From Shewanella metallivivens (GTDB taxonomy: Bacteria; Pseudomonadota; Gammaproteobacteria; Enterobacterales; Shewanellaceae), in assembly GCF_028750675.1 (NCBI RefSeq), contig NZ_JAQQPZ010000003.1:124001-188000 (forward strand): a DNA stretch of 64,000 nt. Reading direction: 5' to 3'. Positions 49,315-56,880 of this stretch are shown piece by piece. The notes under the pieces were generated by a model, which saw nothing but the letters and a program-made list of their open reading frames with translations, searched no databases and was not told the DNA's origin. Position 1 is the first letter of the stretch. Every line of letters begins with the position of its first letter. A program made the translations under genes and the position numbers.

Positions 49315-49617
49315 ATGAAAGCTAAATTAATCGCATTTGCTGCCGCCGCTACCCTAGCGTTAGGGATTTCTTCTGTTTGGGCACAAGGCGCATTACATCA
49401 AGGCGAGGTGCTAGACACAATGAATGGCGGTGGTTACACCTACGTTCAAATTAAAGAAGCAGACAAAACCTATTGGGCTGCTGGTCCACAAACTCAAGTT
49501 AGCAAAGGCGATACTGTCGAAGTGTCTGAGCAAATGTGGATGACCGATTTTGCGAGTTCAAGCTTAAATAGAACCTTTGATAAAATTATGTTTGTTGGCA
49601 ACATCGACAAAAAATAG
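49315..49617 (+). CDS. Small NrfJ-like periplasmic protein
   Basis: The 100-residue protein has a clean signal peptide (IAFAAAATLALGISSVWA, cleaved near residue 23) and a small beta-rich domain: GEVLDTMNGGGYTYVQIKEA, YWAAGPQTQVSKGDTVEVSE, then MWMTDFASSSLNRTFDKIMF. The GxVxDTMxxGGYTYV and SxxLNRTFDxIxFVG patterns are what I know as NrfJ-related proteins in Shewanella. Function is unknown; an OB-like fold is likely. AGGAAACCAAT precedes the ATG. It ends just before a terminator. Confidence 0.8.
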   Translation: MKAKLIAFAAAATLALGISSVWAQGALHQGEVLDTMNGGGYTYVQIKEADKTYWAAGPQTQVSKGDTVEVSEQMWMTDFASSSLNRTFDKIMFVGNIDKK

Positions 49618-49647
49618 TTCGTTTTACGCTTAAAAAATACCATAATT

Positions 49648-49674
49648 GACCAATCTTCAGGATTGGTCTTTTTT
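49648..49674 (+). terminator. Intrinsic terminator abutting the GNAT start
   Basis: GACCAATC (49648-49655) and GATTGGTC (49661-49668) form an 8-bp stem with a TTCAG loop, followed by TTTTTT. The U-tract ends immediately before the ATG of the next gene. Confidence 0.85.
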
Positions 49675-50175
49675 ATGCAACATTCATTGCCTTACCACAT
49701 TGTTGATTTTAGCCCAGCGTATGCACATCAAGTCAGCAAGTTATACCATCAGGCGGTACAGCACATACGCCATCCAAGATACCCTCAAGCCAAACTCGAC
49801 GCTTGGTCATCATCGCCGCGTTCAAACAAATTTTGGCAATTAAAATACCAACGAAACCGCGCCTGGTTAGCATTAGATTCAGCACAACAAGTGATTGGAT
49901 TTATCGGGGTTGAAACTCACTTTAAGCAGCAAGGTTACATTGACTGTTTGTATGTTGCACCGACTTGGCAACATCAAGGTATCGCACGGGCGCTATATCA
50001 ACAATTACAATCTTGGGCACAACAACAGAATTACCCCCTGTTGAGTGTCGACGCTTCATACTTGTCTAAAGGTTTATTTGAACAACATGGCTTTGCCTTA
50101 AAACAGGTATGCTACCAACACAAACTCGGCCACAGCTTCACAGGGTTTTACATGCAAAAAGTATTAATGGAATAG
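49675..50175 (+). CDS. GNAT-family N-acetyltransferase
   Basis: The 166-residue protein (from ATG 49675, MQHSLPYHIVDFSPAY) has a GNAT fold: an N-terminal helix (HQVSKLYHQAVQHIRHPRYP), central strands GFIGVETHFKQQGYIDCLYV, and the acetyl-CoA loop PTWQHQGIARALYQQLQSWA corresponding to Q/RxxGxA. The end LSKGLFEQHGFALKQVCYQH is typical. Substrate is unknown. The ATG directly follows the U-tract of the upstream terminator, and the only nearby Shine-Dalgarno sequence (AGGA, 49659-49662) sits in that hairpin, so expression probably depends on terminator read-through or a poorly placed start. Confidence 0.85.
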   Translation: MQHSLPYHIVDFSPAYAHQVSKLYHQAVQHIRHPRYPQAKLDAWSSSPRSNKFWQLKYQRNRAWLALDSAQQVIGFIGVETHFKQQGYIDCLYVAPTWQHQGIARALYQQLQSWAQQQNYPLLSVDASYLSKGLFEQHGFALKQVCYQHKLGHSFTGFYMQKVLME

Positions 50176-50189
50176 CGTGTCATTGATCA

Positions 50190-50402
50190 TTAGCGTTTTA
50201 ACAATGGCTGCAGCATCTCTTCTAAACCATTGAGTTTAACTTCATACATAAGAGCCAATTGTTCACCTAATTTTCCTTCAGGGAAGCCTTTAGAGTGAAA
50301 CCACACCAGATATGGTTCAGGCAGTTGCAACAACTTACGCCCAGCATATTTGCCAAATGGCATCGTTTGATTAATCGCGTCTAATAGTTGTTGTTCATTC
50401 AT
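50190..50402 (-). CDS. DUF3820 family small protein
   Basis: This 70-residue protein (MNEQQLLDAINQTMPFGKYA, then GRKLLQLPEPYLVWFHSKGF) matches DUF3820: the MPFGKYxGR and LPexYLxWF motifs are characteristic. The function is unknown; family members are annotated as putative quorum-sensing-regulated factors. The start may be ATG 50402 or GTG 50405, with AAGGG upstream suiting both. It is convergent with the GNAT gene, 14 bp away. Confidence 0.88.
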   Translation of the reverse strand: MNEQQLLDAINQTMPFGKYAGRKLLQLPEPYLVWFHSKGFPEGKLGEQLALMYEVKLNGLEEMLQPLLKR

Positions 50403-50489
50403 CACGTGGCCCTTCTGCTGTTTTTTAACGATCTTAACACGGGCAATGTACGCTTTTGCCCTGCTTTATGTTTACATTGACTATATTTA

Positions 50490-50533
50490 TTAGCTATATA
50501 AAACAGGTTAAATAGCAAATTTAGCTATATAAA
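50490..50533. repeat. Two 13-bp direct repeats upstream of parA-like gene
   Basis: TTAGCTATATAAA occurs exactly at 50490-50502 and 50521-50533, 31 bp apart (about three helical turns). It lies in the 400-bp non-coding gap before the ParA-like gene and may be part of an operator or partition site. Confidence 0.65.
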
Positions 50534-50637
50534 GTAAATTTACAACCGTACTGAAGCCAGTGATATCAGACAACTCAACACGGCTGCGGGTTAAATAAGG
50601 GGGGTAAGTGACTCTCACATTTAACTTTTAAGTAACA

Positions 50638-50746
50638 TTGACGCTTAACCGCTATTAGCGTCAACTTTTTGCTACTCCAACAAAAACCGTCAATAAAATT
50701 TCGCAATGCCATTTATAAAAAAACGTCAAAAATCAGCTAATTGACG
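50638..50746. repeat. Cluster of five TTGACG/CGTCAA boxes (candidate partition site)
   Basis: TTGACG at 50638-50643 and 50741-50746, and its complement CGTCAA at 50659-50664, 50688-50693 and 50724-50729, all lie within 109 bp directly before the ParA-like gene. The first two boxes form a TTGACGC/GCGTCAA inverted repeat. By chance one would expect far fewer than one. A centromere or autoregulatory operator bound by the ribbon-helix-helix partner is the likely meaning. Confidence 0.65.
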
Positions 50747-50824
50747 AAACTTAACAGAACTTTTACAGTTAAGTTATGTATTACTTTTGGCGGTGTATGC
50801 GGCCTGATAAAGAGGACAGTTTCG

Positions 50825-51571
50825 ATGATCATATTAGTCGGCGGTGAAAAAGGCGGTAGCGGTAAAAGCTGTCTTGCACAAAACATTGCGGTGTTTCTCA
50901 CCCGCGAAGCACAAGCTAGCGTGATAATGGTGGACTGCGACCCACAGCGAACCACATCAGACTGGATCCAAGCGCGTAATAATAATCCAGACTTACCAAC
51001 CATCAACTGTGTGCAATTATACGGCAAAATCCGCAACGACCTACTCAGCTTAGAACAACATTATGATTATGTGATTGTGGATTGCGGCGGCCAAGATAAC
51101 CTCGCATTGCGCGCTTCAATGTCGGTAGCATCACATGTACTCATGCCATTGAGACCCAAACGTCGTGACTTAAAAACGGTGAGTCACATGGACGATATTG
51201 TCGCAACCTGTTTAATGATAAATCCCAAAATGAAAGCATCATTTGTCATTACCCAATGCCCAAGCTTACCCAACCAAGCCAATCGTATTACCGAAGCTAA
51301 AGATGTTTGCCGCACTTACGACATCAATGTACTTGAAGCCGTAAACTATAGCCGAAACATTTACGACGACAGCGAAGAGTCTGGTCTATCTGTGTTTGAG
51401 TTAGAACCCAAAGGGAAAGCCACCGAAGAAATGCGCAGTATTGCTTGCGAACTACTCGAAATCAGCGATGCAAAACAGCTTATTGAACAACGAAACAAAG
51501 TATCTAACGTAACGACATTGAGAGGACATTATGGGACTAGCCGATCTCAAGAAAAACGCTTCGTTATGTAA
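50825..51571 (+). CDS. ParA/ParF-type partition ATPase, chromosomal orphan
   Basis: From ATG 50825 (GAGGA 8 nt upstream) the protein has 248 residues; the longer frame to 50741 overlaps the repeat cluster and is unlikely. It has the deviant Walker A VGGEKGGSGKSCLAQNIAVF with the ParA signature Lys, Walker A' VIMVDCDPQRTTSDW and Walker B YVIVDCGGQDNLALR. There is no long N-terminal HTH extension, placing it with type Ib (ParF-like) ATPases. The next gene overlaps it by 41 bp and encodes a C-terminal ribbon-helix-helix protein, as in parFG. Its cargo could be an integrated plasmid remnant, a chromosomal locus or a protein cluster. Confidence 0.9.
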   Translation: MIILVGGEKGGSGKSCLAQNIAVFLTREAQASVIMVDCDPQRTTSDWIQARNNNPDLPTINCVQLYGKIRNDLLSLEQHYDYVIVDCGGQDNLALRASMSVASHVLMPLRPKRRDLKTVSHMDDIVATCLMINPKMKASFVITQCPSLPNQANRITEAKDVCRTYDINVLEAVNYSRNIYDDSEESGLSVFELEPKGKATEEMRSIACELLEISDAKQLIEQRNKVSNVTTLRGHYGTSRSQEKRFVM

Positions 51572-51932
51572 AAACGAGCGCCCAATCGCAGTGTCGGTTG
51601 ATGACTTTATCGCAGCCGCCGACTTATATGCCGCAGGCGTAAAAACTCACTCAGACTTCTCCCCCAAAGTACTGACCGAGTCTTGTAACGTGGTTGATTT
51701 TTTACAACGCAAATATCAACAACCTGATACGACGCAGTCAAATACTCAGGCGATAAAAAAGCCATACAAGCGTTGTACCTATACCTTAAGTGAGGCGGCA
51801 ATAGAGCAATTAACAGTATTGAGCCAAAAAGGACAAGTGGCTAAATCAAAGCTCATTAGGCAGCTTATTGCTCATTATTTTTCATTAACACCTGAACAAC
51901 AAAAACGTATTGACGCTAATTTTAACGACTAA
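51531..51932 (+). CDS. ParG-like ribbon-helix-helix partner of the ParA ATPase
   Basis: The 133-residue protein starts MGLADLKKNASLCKNERPIA, with GAGGA 6 nt before ATG 51531, inside the end of the ATPase gene (41-bp overlap). Residues ~75-120 (KRCTYTLSEAAIEQLTVLSQ, KSKLIRQLIAHYFSL) look like a ribbon-helix-helix DNA-binding fold, preceded by a flexible, Gln-rich N-terminal half. ParG-type centromere-binding proteins have this C-terminal RHH with a mobile N-tail that stimulates the ATPase. It may bind the TTGACG/CGTCAA cluster upstream. No exact family name is recognised. Confidence 0.75.
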   Translation: MGLADLKKNASLCKNERPIAVSVDDFIAAADLYAAGVKTHSDFSPKVLTESCNVVDFLQRKYQQPDTTQSNTQAIKKPYKRCTYTLSEAAIEQLTVLSQKGQVAKSKLIRQLIAHYFSLTPEQQKRIDANFND

Positions 51933-52098
51933 ACACAGCAAACTGTAAACCGTTTTCACCCTCTCTCCCCACCCTTCGCTGGCAGCAAATTGACCACTGT
52001 TATTTGTATGCCAGTATTTTTATCTTTAGGTCTCTCGCTTGAATTTAACCTAAGCCTCCCCCATAAATAGCTTATGAGTGTATTCATTAGGAAAGTCA

Positions 52099-52923
52099 AT
52101 GGAAGCGATTGTCATTGTGATCACCGTGTCAATACTAGCAATCGCATGGATTGGTAGTAGCCGCTGGCGTAAACAGCGTCAACGAAAACGCATTACCTCA
52201 ACGCCCTTTCCACATGCATGGCGCGCCATACTTAAAGCTCGATTTCCGTACTTTAAAGCCATGCCAACCGATCTACAGCTACAATTAAAAAAGCATATAC
52301 AGGTATTTATTAAAGAAAAACAATTTGTTGGTTGTAATGGTTTTGTCATTAATGATGAAGTCAAAGTCACCATTGCCGCGCAAGCTTGCCTGCTTTTACT
52401 TAACCGACAAACCGATTACTATCCAAAACTGAAGCAAATTTTAGTGTATCCGGCCGCCTTTATTGTTGAGAACAATCGCACTGACATGGCAGGAGTGCAG
52501 TCAACACAACGCAATGTGTTATTGGGTGAGTCTTGGGGATATGGCAAAGTGGTGTTGTCTTGGAATAGCACGCTAGAAGGTGCTGCGGATCCGTTTGATG
52601 GTAACAATGTGGTGATTCATGAGTTTGCCCACCAGCTCGACCAAGAAGATGGCAGCGCGAATGGTGCCCCACCACTGGGTGACATTACGGCTTATCGTTC
52701 TTGGTCGCAAACGCTAGGCGACGAATTTAAACAACTTCAGCATTGCGCAGCGCACCATATGCCGTCATTATTTAACTATTATGGCGCAACCAACCCGGCA
52801 GAGTTTTTTGCCGTAATAAGCGAAACCTTTTTTGAACGCCCTGTGGAGTTTTACCAACAACATCAAAAACTATACCGAGAGTTAAGTCAGTTTTATCACT
52901 TAGATCCAATCCATTGGCATTAA
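52099..52923 (+). CDS. mtfA: MtfA-like zinc metallopeptidase (M90 family)
   Basis: MtfA is a zinc peptidase that in E. coli inactivates the repressor Mlc and so affects the glucose PTS. From ATG 52099 (AGGAAAG 7 nt upstream; 274 residues) this version has an N-terminal membrane anchor (EAIVIVITVSILAIAWIG) not present in E. coli MtfA, then the peptidase: PFPHAWRAIL, QLKKHIQVFIKEKQFVGC, and the zinc motif VVIHEFAHQLDQEDGSANG with ligand Glu in NPAEFFAVISETFFERP. The GTG at 52078 is a less likely start. Confidence 0.9.
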   Translation: MEAIVIVITVSILAIAWIGSSRWRKQRQRKRITSTPFPHAWRAILKARFPYFKAMPTDLQLQLKKHIQVFIKEKQFVGCNGFVINDEVKVTIAAQACLLLLNRQTDYYPKLKQILVYPAAFIVENNRTDMAGVQSTQRNVLLGESWGYGKVVLSWNSTLEGAADPFDGNNVVIHEFAHQLDQEDGSANGAPPLGDITAYRSWSQTLGDEFKQLQHCAAHHMPSLFNYYGATNPAEFFAVISETFFERPVEFYQQHQKLYRELSQFYHLDPIHWH

Positions 52924-52975
52924 CGGTAACCCTATTGGCCAACGCGAAAATGCAATTATTAACGTAAGGGACACT

Positions 52976-53581
52976 ATGCAATCTATTATTCACCGACTTG
53001 GCTTTATTGCCATGTTAGTTACGACAGCCGCAGCGTTCGACATACACGCAAGTCAGGCAGACGAATTAAGTGCAGATCAAGCACAAACAGAAAATAAAAA
53101 TCAATCTATTAGCCAACAAGTGAGCTCAGAAAGCCCTGCCGTGATTAAAGATCTCAACCACGCCACTGATATAGTCGACAGTCAGGGATTATCTGCACAA
53201 GACAGTCAAGCAGTGAGTGCCCTGCTTAATAAGCTGCATGAAAGTGCAGCAAGTGCTGACTGGGCAACCTATTTCAGTTTATATCATCCACAAGCGGTAT
53301 TTATCGGCACCGACAATACAGAGCGTTGGAACATGGTTGAATTTGAACGTTATGCTCAGCCGACAAAAGGCTGGCGTTATGAGCTTCAATCACGCCATTT
53401 ATTGCAAATAGACGACACCATTTTATTTGATGAGCAATTATTCAGCCCAGCCTATGGTGTAAGTCGCGGCACTGGCGCATTAGTTCACACAGAACAAGGT
53501 TGGAAAATAGCCCAATATCATTTAAGTTTTCCAATCCCTAACGACAAGGCAAAGCGCATTACCAGCCTAATTATGCAGTAG
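52976..53581 (+). CDS. Exported NTF2/SnoaL-like domain protein
   Basis: The 201-residue protein has a signal peptide (LGFIAMLVTTAAAFDIHA) and a polar linker (about 30-75), then an NTF2-like domain: VSALLNKLHESAASADWATY, FSLYHPQAVFIGTDNTERWN, FEQYAQ-type, and a closing beta sheet GVSRGTGALVHTEQGWKIAQ-YHLSF. Family members are often annotated DUF4440/SnoaL. The role is unknown; exported versions may bind small hydrophobic ligands. It ends shortly before a terminator and is convergent with the HDOD gene. Confidence 0.78.
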   Translation: MQSIIHRLGFIAMLVTTAAAFDIHASQADELSADQAQTENKNQSISQQVSSESPAVIKDLNHATDIVDSQGLSAQDSQAVSALLNKLHESAASADWATYFSLYHPQAVFIGTDNTERWNMVEFERYAQPTKGWRYELQSRHLLQIDDTILFDEQLFSPAYGVSRGTGALVHTEQGWKIAQYHLSFPIPNDKAKRITSLIMQ

Positions 53582-53595
53582 TAAAGCATTAACAA

Positions 53596-53638
53596 AAAAG
53601 AGATGGCCATTTATTCGCAAAGATGAGCCATCTCTTTT
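53596..53638. terminator. Terminator between NTF2-like and HDOD genes
   Basis: AAAAGAGATGGC (53596-53607) and GCCATCTCTTTT (53627-53638) form a 12-bp stem with a 19-nt loop. A-tracts and T-tracts flank it, so it may work from both sides. Confidence 0.75.
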
Positions 53639-53656
53639 GTTCACCCCCCCTCAGGA

Positions 53657-55111
53657 TTAGCTCATCGATACGGCAAAACACACATTAGCTAGCTGGCAAA
53701 AGTGAGTAAAACTGTCGTTGTCTTGCTGTTCAAAATATCGACGAGTGCTGTGCCGATCAGCATAAAATAAACCTAATACTTTATGCCCAATAGCCAGCGG
53801 GGCAATTAAAAAGCCAAATTTTGACAGCTTTTCAACCAATACATCATCCATTTGAACAGTACAGTCTTTCGATGAAGGAGCATTCACCCAAAAACTGCGC
53901 TTTTGCTCTATACATTGGCTAAACACCGAGGCGTGATCATCGAGCGCTATCACAAACGCTTGTTTTAGCATTTCTGCATCGTCCCCCATCATCACTCTAG
54001 GTTGCAGTAGTTTACGGCTTGGCGACAATAGCAACACACCGCAACGATCAACGCCTACCCCACTTAAAATGCCTTCTAAAGTGGTTTGCATAATCTGATT
54101 AAAATCGGTTTTAACCACAGCATATTGGGTTAATTGCCGCAACTTTGCGAGCTGGTAACCTTGGTCGACTTGGCGAGTGACAGCCTCAATAACCGGTGAC
54201 ACAATGCCATCTGCGACTCTCGAAGGTTCTGGTAAATACGATACAATGGCTTTCGCGCCATATTCGATAGCCAACTTATGAGTCACCTGATTACATTGAA
54301 TCACCCGCTGGGTCATATCATCAACACTGATATCGAGCATTTCTGCCGCTTGGGTTAAGCGTTTCTGTAATTCAACAGGATCAACCTGAGGTAACGACAA
54401 CAATTCTGACAACTTATCCGCTAAAAAAATACAATGTATTTCAGGCATGCGTTCATCTGGTTGTGCTAACGACTTTTGCAACACCTCGCCTAAGCCCCAG
54501 CTTCTAGCAATACCTTGCGTAAGTTGTACAAATGAAGCCCCAAGCTCCGCTCTAATAAGGGCATTTTGCTCCGCTTTATCGTCGATAACAGAAAGCTTTC
54601 GATGCAGTTGATCGGGAATTTCACCGCCCATGCTCCAAAACGCACTTTCACCAATACGGTACAATAATGACGCAATAAATACTTCTTCACGCAATGACTC
54701 CCCGCGATCACTCATCATCATCCGCGCAAGCATTGCGGCTTGAAAAGACTGTGCCATCAGCTTTAGTAACCGGGTATAAACACCTTCAGATAAGTGCTTA
54801 TTTTCTAGCAGACTAGTTAATAGCTTTGCGGTAATACAAATATTACGAATGGTATCAAAACCAAGCACTACCGCTGCGCGGCTAACGGTAGAAACCTGGT
54901 TAATGCCTTTATTGTATATGGCGCTGTTGGCCACACGTAAAATACGTGAAGTTAATGCGTTATCGTGCATCACACTGCGCCCGAGCAAAGCTAACGAAGA
55001 CACATCATCTTTAGCAAGCTTTTCTAAGTCTCGTACGGTAGAGCATAATGCAGGCATTTCTTGGTCACTGATACGCTTAGTCCAGTAATCGGCACCTTTT
55101 TGTTGGGTCAT
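53657..55111 (-). CDS. HDOD-GAF signalling protein
   Basis: From ATG 55111 (MTQQKGADYWTKRI, 484 residues; the frame to 55126 begins with TTG) this protein has an HDOD domain at about 10-210 (VRDLEKLAKDDVSSLALLGR, ILRVANSAIYNKGINQVSTV, RAAVVLGFDTIRNI, RIGESAFWSMGGEIPD) and a C-terminal GAF-like domain at about 320-475 (ILSGVGVDRCGVLLLSPSRK, SKDCTVQMD-type). HDOD proteins lack the HD nuclease residues and act in signal output such as c-di-GMP, motility and stress. Such HDOD-GAF proteins are common in Shewanella and Vibrio. The role here is unknown. Confidence 0.85.
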   Translation of the reverse strand: MTQQKGADYWTKRISDQEMPALCSTVRDLEKLAKDDVSSLALLGRSVMHDNALTSRILRVANSAIYNKGINQVSTVSRAAVVLGFDTIRNICITAKLLTSLLENKHLSEGVYTRLLKLMAQSFQAAMLARMMMSDRGESLREEVFIASLLYRIGESAFWSMGGEIPDQLHRKLSVIDDKAEQNALIRAELGASFVQLTQGIARSWGLGEVLQKSLAQPDERMPEIHCIFLADKLSELLSLPQVDPVELQKRLTQAAEMLDISVDDMTQRVIQCNQVTHKLAIEYGAKAIVSYLPEPSRVADGIVSPVIEAVTRQVDQGYQLAKLRQLTQYAVVKTDFNQIMQTTLEGILSGVGVDRCGVLLLSPSRKLLQPRVMMGDDAEMLKQAFVIALDDHASVFSQCIEQKRSFWVNAPSSKDCTVQMDDVLVEKLSKFGFLIAPLAIGHKVLGLFYADRHSTRRYFEQQDNDSFTHFCQLANVCFAVSMS

Positions 55112-55259
55112 CGACTTCAAAAACAATTAACCTAAATGTAACAAACCTGAATTTGAGTATACTCAATTTCAATAAAGAGTCGTAAATTGATTGCTGTTTG
55201 TTGTACGCAGGTCTAATAAATTGAAGTGTTCGATACTTTTTATACGCTGATGTTAAGGC

Positions 55260-55282
55260 AAAAAAAACGGCTCTAAGAGCCG
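55260..55282 (-). terminator. Second terminator downstream of aceA, strong U8
   Basis: On the minus strand CGGCTC and GAGCCG pair around TTA and are followed by eight Ts (55267-55260). It is independent of the aceA terminator 105 bp upstream and may end a small transcript. Confidence 0.85.
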
Positions 55283-55380
55283 CAATCACAAATATGTGGT
55301 TGGAAAAGCTTACGGGTAGGAAGTACCCAAACAATTAGAATCAACAACTAAGCGTTTGCTTATGATCCAACAGATTGGAT

Positions 55381-55417
55381 AAAAATCCCGTGCGACCTGT
55401 AGGTGAGCCGCACGGGG
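55381..55417 (-). terminator. aceA intrinsic terminator
   Basis: CCCGTGCG pairs with CGCACGGG, with a nested ACCT/AGGT, to form a long GC-rich hairpin (55387-55416) followed on the minus strand by ATTTTTA. It lies 50 bp after the aceA stop. Confidence 0.85.
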
Positions 55418-55466
55418 TTACAACAGCCACAAAGTGACTAAACTTGTAAAATGGTAAAACTAACGA

Positions 55467-56783
55467 TTAAAACTGTTCTTCTTCAGTTGAGCCTGTTAAC
55501 GCTGTAACTGAAGACTTACCGCCCTGAATACAAGTCGTCACTTGGTCAAAGTAACCAGTACCCACTTCTTGCTGATGCGATACAAATGTATAGCCTTTTT
55601 CAGCGGCAGCAAATTCAACTTCTTGTACTTTTTCAACATAGTGCTTCATGCCTTCGCCACGAGCATAGTCATAGGCTAAATCAAACATGTTGTACCACAT
55701 GTTGTGAATGCCCGCTAACGTGATGAACTGGTACTTATAGCCCATGTTTGAAAGCTCTTGCTGGAATTTCGCGATAGTGGCGTCATCCAAGTTCTTCTTC
55801 CAGTTGAATGAAGGAGAACAGTTATAAGCTAATAATTGGTCTGGGTATTGTGCATGAATCGCATCAGCAAATTTTTTCGCTTCTTCAAGACACGGTTTAG
55901 CCGTTTCACACCAAATTAAATCAGCATAAGGAGCATAAGCTAAGCCACGAGAAATGGCTTGGTCGATACCAGCCTTAACACGGTAAAAACCTTCACTTGT
56001 GCGCTCGCCGGTGACAAAATCACGGTCGTATTCGTCGCAATCTGATGTCATCAAATCAGCGGCGTTAGCATCGGTACGTGCAATAACCAGAGTTTGTACG
56101 CCACTCACGTCAGCCGCTAAACGTGCAGCAACTAGTTTTTGTACCGCTTCTTGAGTCGGTACTAATACTTTACCGCCCATGTGACCGCACTTTTTAACTG
56201 AGGCTAATTGGTCTTCAAAGTGAACCCCTGCCGCACCAGCATCAATCATAGATTTCATTAATTCGAATGCGTTAAGCACCCCACCAAAACCTGCTTCTGC
56301 ATCAGCCACAATCGGTAAGAAGTAATCTGTGTAGTTATCATCGCCAGGATTAACGTCCTTGCTCCACTGAATTTGGTCTGCACGGCGGAAAGAGTTGTTA
56401 ATACGACTAACCACTGCAGGTACTGAGTTAGCTGGATATAACGATTGGTCTGGGTACATTGTGCCCGCTAAGTTAGCGTCAGCAGCAACCTGCCAGCCTG
56501 AAAGATAAATCGCTTCAATGCCCGCTTTTGCTTGTTGTACCGCTTGGCCACCTGTTAGTGCGCCAAGTGAGTTAACGTAGCCTTTTTTAGCACCACCGTT
56601 AACCAAATCCCACAATTTTGCAGCCCCACGCTGTGCAATTGTGTTTTCTGGAACAATAGAACCACGTAATGCCACTACTTCTTCTGCTGTGAAAGGACGT
56701 TTAACCCCTTTCCAACGTGGATTTTCAGCCCAATCTTTTTTGATAGCATCGATTTGTTGCTGACGAGTTAATTGTGTAGTCAT
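55467..56783 (-). CDS. aceA: Isocitrate lyase
   Basis: AceA splits isocitrate to glyoxylate and succinate, the first step of the glyoxylate shunt used on acetate and fatty acids. The 438-residue protein has the catalytic signature [15 protein letters not shown] (active Cys near residue 195), metal-site segments [20 protein letters not shown]-like and [12 protein letters not shown], and [12 protein letters not shown] downstream. It lies 97 bp after aceB in the same direction. The aceBA order is typical, and no aceK is present here. Confidence 0.98.
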   Translation of the reverse strand: MTTQLTRQQQIDAIKKDWAENPRWKGVKRPFTAEEVVALRGSIVPENTIAQRGAAKLWDLVNGGAKKGYVNSLGALTGGQAVQQAKAGIEAIYLSGWQVAADANLAGTMYPDQSLYPANSVPAVVSRINNSFRRADQIQWSKDVNPGDDNYTDYFLPIVADAEAGFGGVLNAFELMKSMIDAGAAGVHFEDQLASVKKCGHMGGKVLVPTQEAVQKLVAARLAADVSGVQTLVIARTDANAADLMTSDCDEYDRDFVTGERTSEGFYRVKAGIDQAISRGLAYAPYADLIWCETAKPCLEEAKKFADAIHAQYPDQLLAYNCSPSFNWKKNLDDATIAKFQQELSNMGYKYQFITLAGIHNMWYNMFDLAYDYARGEGMKHYVEKVQEVEFAAAEKGYTFVSHQQEVGTGYFDQVTTCIQGGKSSVTALTGSTEEEQF

Positions 56784-56880
56784 GGTATTGCTCCTTCCTG
56801 AGTAAATAAGTTGGCAAAGTGAATCAATTCAGCCTTGCGCTATATAATTGTTTTACAATAAATGGATTATTACATTGCCA

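Larger units (their letters stand above)
55127..55466. other. Non-coding gap with two tandem terminators
   Basis: These 340 bp separate the HDOD gene from aceA, both on the minus strand. Two strong minus-strand terminators occur, one right after aceA and one about 105 bp further on, enclosing a short GGGTA/TACCC hairpin. This arrangement could define a small RNA (see findings). A promoter for the HDOD gene must lie near 55130-55260 but is not obvious. Confidence 0.6.
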
